Made by a program: the position numbers and the translations under genes. From the NCBI GenBank assembly GCA_904419035.1, contig CAJFQL010000001.1, positions 62,001 through 126,000 of the forward strand: a stretch of DNA of 64,000 nucleotides, given 5' to 3'. Origin of the DNA: Heritagella caecorum. Its GTDB lineage: Bacteria; Bacillota; Clostridia; Oscillospirales; Acutalibacteraceae. Numbering within the stretch: the first letter of the stretch is position 1; each line of letters opens with the position of its first letter. Below are positions 60,121 through 64,000 of the stretch, piece after piece. The notes under the pieces were generated by a model. That model was not told the origin of the DNA. It saw nothing but the letters and a program-made list of their open reading frames with translations, and did not search any database.

Positions 60121-60600
60121 TTATTTGTGATACCGCGTATGGGCCGCAATTTGAAAGGCACGGTAAATCTGTTCACACAGCATCACCCGGGCCAGTTGAT
60201 GCGGAAATGTCATGGCCGACATGGAAATTCGTTTCTTCCCTTTTCGCTTTACCTCTTCGTGAAGCCCATAGGAACTGCCAATCACAAAGCTCAGGGCACT
60301 TTCACCGTACACCGCCGATTCCTGTATGGTTTCGCTCAGCTGTTCGGATGTGAGTTTGGTTCCTTCAATACACAGTGGGAACAGGATGTCGTCCCCAGCG
60401 GCTTCCAGCAGTTTTTTGCCTTCTTCCCGCAAGGCGGCTTCGATCAAAGCCTGCGAAGGATTTTCGGGGAGACGGGTTTCGGGAATTTCCTGAATCGAAA
60501 ACCGGCAAAAGGCCGACAGCCGTTTGGCATACTCGTCACAGGCATTCCGCCAATAGGCTTCTTTCAATTTTCCCACACACAAAATCCGTACTTTCAGCAT
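60121..60600 (-). CDS. rlmH: 23S rRNA (pseudouridine-1915-N3)-methyltransferase
   Basis: RlmH methylates pseudouridine 1915 in 23S rRNA. The 159-residue SPOUT enzyme has KVRILCVGKLKEAYWRNACDEYAKRL in two segments at the N-terminus, a central LSFVIGSSYGL, and the C-terminal RISMSAMTFPHQLARVMLCEQIYRAF, the conserved knot region. The length is normal. It lies 24 bases downstream of the WalJ-like gene; the two are commonly adjacent in Firmicutes. Confidence 0.96.
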   Translation of the reverse strand: MLKVRILCVGKLKEAYWRNACDEYAKRLSAFCRFSIQEIPETRLPENPSQALIEAALREEGKKLLEAAGDDILFPLCIEGTKLTSEQLSETIQESAVYGESALSFVIGSSYGLHEEVKRKGKKRISMSAMTFPHQLARVMLCEQIYRAFQIAAHTRYHK

Positions 60601-60624
60601 ATGGTACCTCTTCCTCCCTTACGG

Positions 60625-61416
60625 TTAAAAAGGAATGACAGCTCCGGCCGTATTTTCCCGTGGGGCTACATAAAGCCTATAATCTTTTTCTTCCGTCAAA
60701 CCGGCCATCTGCATGGAGCAATGGGCCGATTGCCGCGCTACTTCCGGTGTATTATTTTCGTGGCTTAAGTGCGCCAACATAAACCGGGTGGTTCCCTTTT
60801 GGGCCAGCTGCGGTAAAAGCCCGCTGCAACTATCATTGCTCAAGTGGCCGTGTTCCGACAAAATGCGCCGCTTGAGTGGATACGGGTACGGGCCATTCAT
60901 CAACATGCCCACATCGTGATTGGATTCGATCACGGCAAAATCGGTGCCGTCCAACGCCTTTTCCACTTCGGGGGTGACAACTCCTAAATCGGTGCAAAAA
61001 GTCAGTGCCTTATCATCCGATAAGCGAATCCGGTAACCGCAACTTTGCGCACAATCGTGCAAGGTGGGAAACGGTTCAATCCACATGCCGGCACATTCCA
61101 CCCCCTGCGAAACAGGAAACAGCGAACAAGACGCTTCCACTGCTTGCATCTTTTCCAGCTGGGCTACCGTTCCTTCGGTTGCAAAAACCGGCACTTTCAG
61201 TTTTTTGGCCAAAACCCGCAAACCACGAATGTGGTCGGAATGCTCGTGCGTGACAAAAATAGCCGCCACATGATCCGACGGAATCTCACAGGCAGCCAGC
61301 GCCTGCAGAATCTGTTTGGCACTGCGGCCCGCATCCAGCAAAATTCCTTTTTGTTCGGAACCAATATAATAGCTGTTCCCACTGCTTCCGCTGAAAAGCG
61401 GTGCAATAAGCGCCAT
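60625..61416 (-). CDS. MBL-fold hydrolase, YycJ/WalJ family
   Basis: The 263-residue metallo-beta-lactamase-fold protein starts MALIAPLFSGSSGNSYYIGS and has the zinc motif THEHSDHIRGL (about 57-67), a later ESNHD and SNDSCSGLLPQL, and AHLSHENNTPE. YycJ/WalJ proteins are linked to cell division and envelope homeostasis downstream of WalRK and have 5'-3' nuclease-like features. The open frame reaches 61485, but the AAGGAGG is spaced for the ATG at 61416. It is followed by rlmH, as in other Firmicutes; the WalRK genes are not in the window. Confidence 0.9.
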   Translation of the reverse strand: MALIAPLFSGSSGNSYYIGSEQKGILLDAGRSAKQILQALAACEIPSDHVAAIFVTHEHSDHIRGLRVLAKKLKVPVFATEGTVAQLEKMQAVEASCSLFPVSQGVECAGMWIEPFPTLHDCAQSCGYRIRLSDDKALTFCTDLGVVTPEVEKALDGTDFAVIESNHDVGMLMNGPYPYPLKRRILSEHGHLSNDSCSGLLPQLAQKGTTRFMLAHLSHENNTPEVARQSAHCSMQMAGLTEEKDYRLYVAPRENTAGAVIPF

Positions 61417-61474
61417 ACATGCGCCTCCTTGTCTATGTATCAAATACAGAAAAGAGTAATTATACAGGTTACGA

Positions 61475-61501
61475 AACCTGTCCACCTTTCACGGACAGGT
61501 T
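61475..61501. promoter_or_regulatory. Inverted repeat upstream of the WalJ-like gene
   Basis: AACCTGTCC (61475-61483) and GGACAGGTT (61493-61501) form a perfect 9-bp repeat with a 9-base spacer. It lies between the murA terminator and the WalJ-like gene and could be an operator or a leader hairpin. No T run follows in either direction. Confidence 0.4.
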
Positions 61502-61521
61502 CTGTTTCCTCTTTTCATAGC

Positions 61522-61549
61522 AAAAGGCCGGTTTTTCAGAAAACCGGCC
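61522..61549 (-). terminator. Terminator of murA
   Basis: GGCCGGTTTT (61526-61535) and AAAACCGGCC (61540-61549) form a perfect 10-bp stem with a 4-base loop. On the minus strand it is followed by TTTTG, about 30 bases after the murA stop. Confidence 0.75.
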
Positions 61550-61577
61550 CTGTTTAAATCAGGAACAGAAAACCTTT

Positions 61578-62858
61578 TTATCCGACGCGTACCGCCGATT
61601 TTTCCGCCGAAACCCGGTGGATATCGGCTCCCAATGCCGCAAATTTTTCCACGACATTTTCGTACCCGCGTTCGATATGCTGAATTTCATCAATTTGGGA
61701 CGTACCGTGCGCACACAGCGCCGCAATAATCATGGCGGCACCGGCACGCAGGTCGTTGGCCTTAACAGGCGCAGCCGTCAAATGATCCACACCCTGAATC
61801 ACGGCCAACTTTCCATCGACGGAAATTTGTGCGCCAAAGCGCTTGAGTTCTTCCACATAGCGGAAGCGATTATCAAATACACTTTCGGTAATCATGCTGG
61901 TCCCATTGGCCGTGGTAAGCGCAGCCGCAATTTGGGGCTGCATATCCGTGGGGAATCCGGGATGAGGCATCGTCTTAATGTTGCACTTATTTAGCCGGCC
62001 ATGGCTGATCACCCGGACAGCATCATCGTATTCTTCGATGGTGACACCCATTTCCAATAATTTGGCCGTAATGGATTCCAAATGTTTCGGGATCACATTC
62101 TGAATCAGAACATCTCCCCCAGCCGCAGCCACTGCCGCCATATACGTGCCGGCTTCGATCTGATCGGGGATAATAGAATACGTGACCCCTTTCAGATTCT
62201 TCACACCGTGCACTTTGATTACATCGGTACCGGCACCGTGGATATCGGCCCCCATGGTATTGAGGAAGTTAGCCAGATCCACCACATGGGGTTCTTTCGC
62301 CGCGTTTTCAATGACCGTCGTGCCTTCTGCTTTGACAGCCGCCAACATGATGTTCATGGTGGCCCCCACTGTTACCATGTCAAGGTAAATATGAGCCCCT
62401 TTCAGCGCCGTCGCCTGTACGTCGACCATACCGCCGTCCAGCGTATACGTGGCCCCCAATGCCATAAATCCCTTCAGGTGCTGGTCAATGGGACGAACAC
62501 CCAGATCACACCCACCGGGCATAGCGACAACCGCATGGTTAAATTTGCCTAACAGGGCCCCCATAAAGTAATACGAACCGCGCAGGCCGCGAGCCAGTTC
62601 GTACGGAGCCACACAAGTCCCAATGGTGGTGGGATCAATTTCCAGAGTGGAACGGTTGACCAATTTTACCTTGGCCCCCATTTCACGCAGAATTTCCGAC
62701 ATTTTCGTCACGTCGGTGATATTGGGAATATTTTCAATACGGCAAATGCCGTCGGAAAGAGCAACAGCAGGAATAATCGCAACGGCTGCATTTTTTGCGC
62801 CGCTGATCGCAACTTCTCCAGTAAGGCGATGGCCGCCGGTAATTACAAACTTGTCCAA
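61578..62858 (-). CDS. murA: UDP-N-acetylglucosamine 1-carboxyvinyltransferase
   Basis: MurA transfers enolpyruvate from PEP to UDP-GlcNAc, the first committed step of peptidoglycan synthesis. The 426-residue protein has SGAKNAAV at 19-26 with the catalytic Lys22, the flexible loop MPGGCDLGVRPIDQH with the fosfomycin-reactive Cys117, and NFLNTMGADIHGAGTD. The start is a TTG at 62858, nine bases after a GGGAG; no ATG lies near. It has its own promoter and terminator. Firmicutes often have two murA paralogues; which one this is cannot be decided. Confidence 0.95.
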   Translation of the reverse strand: MDKFVITGGHRLTGEVAISGAKNAAVAIIPAVALSDGICRIENIPNITDVTKMSEILREMGAKVKLVNRSTLEIDPTTIGTCVAPYELARGLRGSYYFMGALLGKFNHAVVAMPGGCDLGVRPIDQHLKGFMALGATYTLDGGMVDVQATALKGAHIYLDMVTVGATMNIMLAAVKAEGTTVIENAAKEPHVVDLANFLNTMGADIHGAGTDVIKVHGVKNLKGVTYSIIPDQIEAGTYMAAVAAAGGDVLIQNVIPKHLESITAKLLEMGVTIEEYDDAVRVISHGRLNKCNIKTMPHPGFPTDMQPQIAAALTTANGTSMITESVFDNRFRYVEELKRFGAQISVDGKLAVIQGVDHLTAAPVKANDLRAGAAMIIAALCAHGTSQIDEIQHIERGYENVVEKFAALGADIHRVSAEKSAVRVG

Positions 62859-62965
62859 ATTGACACGCTCCCAGCATTATGAAATTTATATGTATTAAAA
62901 AAGATGTTTTCAAAATCAAAAAAAGGATTTGCTAAAACAGGCAAAATTATTCTTTGCCATCTAAA

Positions 62966-62994
62966 AGGATAACGCATTCCCTTTAAAAAGTCAA
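62966..62994 (-). promoter_or_regulatory. Sigma-A promoter of murA
   Basis: TTGACT (62989-62994), a 17-base spacer and TATCCT (62966-62971) lie on the minus strand. This leaves an AT-rich untranslated leader of about 100 bases before the TTG start, in which I see no strong secondary structure. Confidence 0.7.
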
Positions 62995-63043
62995 TATGAA
63001 CGATTTGAAAAGGCCGTGTGTTTTCCCGGTGTTTTTTATGCAA

Positions 63044-63078
63044 AAAGGCTGGCCGTTTTACCGGCCAGCCTTTTTCTT
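63044..63078. terminator. Terminator of the M23 peptidase gene
   Basis: AAAGGCTGGCCG and CGGCCAGCCTTT form a 12-bp stem with a short loop, flanked by A and T runs, just after the stop codon at 63079. It separates the peptidase gene from murA. Confidence 0.9.
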
Positions 63079-64000
63079 TTATGGACTTACATAAGAAAGC
63101 GGGTCTACATGTGACCCATTCACGAGCACTTCAAAATGCAGATGCGGCCCTGTCACATCCCCTGTCGATCCGATCAGGGCAATGGGTTGGCCTTTATAAA
63201 CCTGCTCACCGGGGCTCACCAGAATCTGGCTGCAGTGAGCATACAAAGTTTCCATCCCGTTTCCATGATTGATGCACAGATGATACCCATACCCATAATC
63301 ATGAAGTTTCACATATTCCACGGTACCACCGTCGGCCGCCACAATGGTTTGGCCGTAGCTGGCACCGTTTGCGATATCGATCCCGTTGTGCATGGTGCCC
63401 CAGCGGAATTCATACAGCGAACTGACCACCCGCACATTGGGCGCCGGCCACGTCAGCAGGCCGCTGGCTTCTCCGGGTGTCATGCCATCGGGCCGTTCTT
63501 TGGTACCTACCACCACGATTTTATCAACCGGTTCCTCTGTAACCGTTTCGCTGACATTTTTCCGTCCGGTTTCTTTTCCGTTGACATAGGTCACTTCATC
63601 CACGACTTTCCGGCTGCCCTCTTGGCCCTTCTGAGTGACTTTTGAATAATCGGTGTATTCACTGTCATCTTCTACCGTTCGCGTTTTGTAATCGATCACT
63701 TCGGTATAGCTCTCATTCCGGGTATACGATACTGTAACCGGCGAGTTTTCACTGGTGAGTACCTCCCGCAATTCGTCACTGGACATGACGCGATTGGTGG
63801 GATACAGGCCGGATACAACCTGAATAGATTCCACAAACTGGCTGGAAGAAGCTTTTTCGTCCTCTTTTACCGTATCCAGAATATCGGAAAGAAGATACGA
63901 TAAATCGGCACGGTTTTTAACGGAACCAATCAGATTTCCGTTTACATACAGCCCAGCGGCTTCTTCAATCACGCCGTCCGTCGTTTGCAGCAGCATGTCA
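63079..64000 (-). CDS. G5-domain M23 peptidase (5' end beyond the window)
   Basis: The minus-strand frame is still open at the last base (the codon before the first visible Met is Asp), so the true start may lie outside the window. The visible 305 or more residues contain an N-terminal region with LYVNGNLIGSV, a G5-type beta domain (about 95-170) and a C-terminal M23 domain. That domain has the zinc and catalytic motifs HNGIDIA, HGNGMETLYAHC and GPHLHFEV. It is probably exported and cleaves peptidoglycan cross-bridges or stems. The M23-plus-G5 pairing is common in clostridial cell-wall hydrolases. Confidence 0.9.
   Translation of the reverse strand, partial: DMLLQTTDGVIEEAAGLYVNGNLIGSVKNRADLSYLLSDILDTVKEDEKASSSQFVESIQVVSGLYPTNRVMSSDELREVLTSENSPVTVSYTRNESYTEVIDYKTRTVEDDSEYTDYSKVTQKGQEGSRKVVDEVTYVNGKETGRKNVSETVTEEPVDKIVVVGTKERPDGMTPGEASGLLTWPAPNVRVVSSLYEFRWGTMHNGIDIANGASYGQTIVAADGGTVEYVKLHDYGYGYHLCINHGNGMETLYAHCSQILVSPGEQVYKGQPIALIGSTGDVTGPHLHFEVLVNGSHVDPLSYVSP

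Noticed and set aside
1..64000. CRISPR arrays, rRNA and tRNA genes, prophage
   Set aside because: I saw no regularly spaced repeats, no tRNA-like cloverleaf with CCA region in the intergenic spaces, and no phage structural or integrase genes.

Overview
The window looks like a chromosomal segment from a spore-forming, mesophilic Firmicute of class Clostridia, most likely an Oscillospirales/Ruminococcaceae-type lineage. The reasons are a SCIFF ranthipeptide with its radical-SAM maturase, spoIIR and a SpoIIM-like gene, AddAB instead of RecBCD, a CtsR-McsA-McsB-ClpC heat-shock operon, an infC-rpmI-rplT operon with an L20-type leader, and strong AGGAGG ribosome binding sites. Composition looks roughly balanced in GC. 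I saw no rRNA, tRNA, CRISPR array, prophage or intact transposon. Genes are dense and mostly on the minus strand.

Layout. 1-5.6 kb is accessory: a partial gene end, a DUF3841 gene translationally coupled to an ADP-ribosylglycohydrolase, a lipoprotein, a relic of an insertion-sequence helper ORF, a membrane-anchored polysaccharide deacetylase and two membrane proteins. 5.7-10.5 kb (minus) carries queA-tgt-yajC-TIGR04086-scfA-scfB; scfA, the 48-residue SCIFF precursor, is a small GTG-start gene. 10.6-14.25 kb (plus) is the lysine/diaminopimelate operon asd-dapA-dapB plus an orphan aspartokinase-type ACT protein, preceded by a consensus promoter, a long structured leader and a terminator-like attenuator. 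14.3-32 kb (minus) is a long housekeeping run: trmH-dprA-topA-trmFO-plsX-rnc-radical SAM-smc-ftsY-rdgB-yhbY-nadD-yqeK-rsfS-leuS. 32-33.4 kb is infC-rpmI-rplT. 33.4-40.3 kb is addB-addA. 40.4-46.6 kb holds ispE-spoIIR, a DUF362 ferredoxin protein, an aminotransferase with its Lrp regulator, a PHP phosphatase and a GT8 glycosyltransferase. 46.9-50 kb (plus) holds an ACT protein, a UPF0210 protein and a MATE exporter, with a second MATE exporter convergent to it. 51.6-55.2 kb holds DUF378, ackA, tmcAL and a YhhN-family protein. 55.3-59.8 kb is the ctsR operon. The end carries a tiny Cys-rich protein, rlmH, a WalJ-like hydrolase, murA and a G5/M23 peptidase that runs off the window.

Most of the content is ordinary core genome. 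The signals I rate highest are: an McsB homologue that keeps its fold motifs but has lost most residues needed for arginine-kinase catalysis; an unidentified structured leader in front of asd; two genes (a TIGR04086 membrane protein and spoIIR) whose ribosome binding sites lie inside near-perfect 14-bp hairpins, the spoIIR one overlapping a candidate sporulation promoter; the coupled DUF3841/ADP-ribosylglycohydrolase pair; and two small Cys-rich genes (scfA and a 42-residue protein). All assignments come from reading motifs and gene order; no database search was run.
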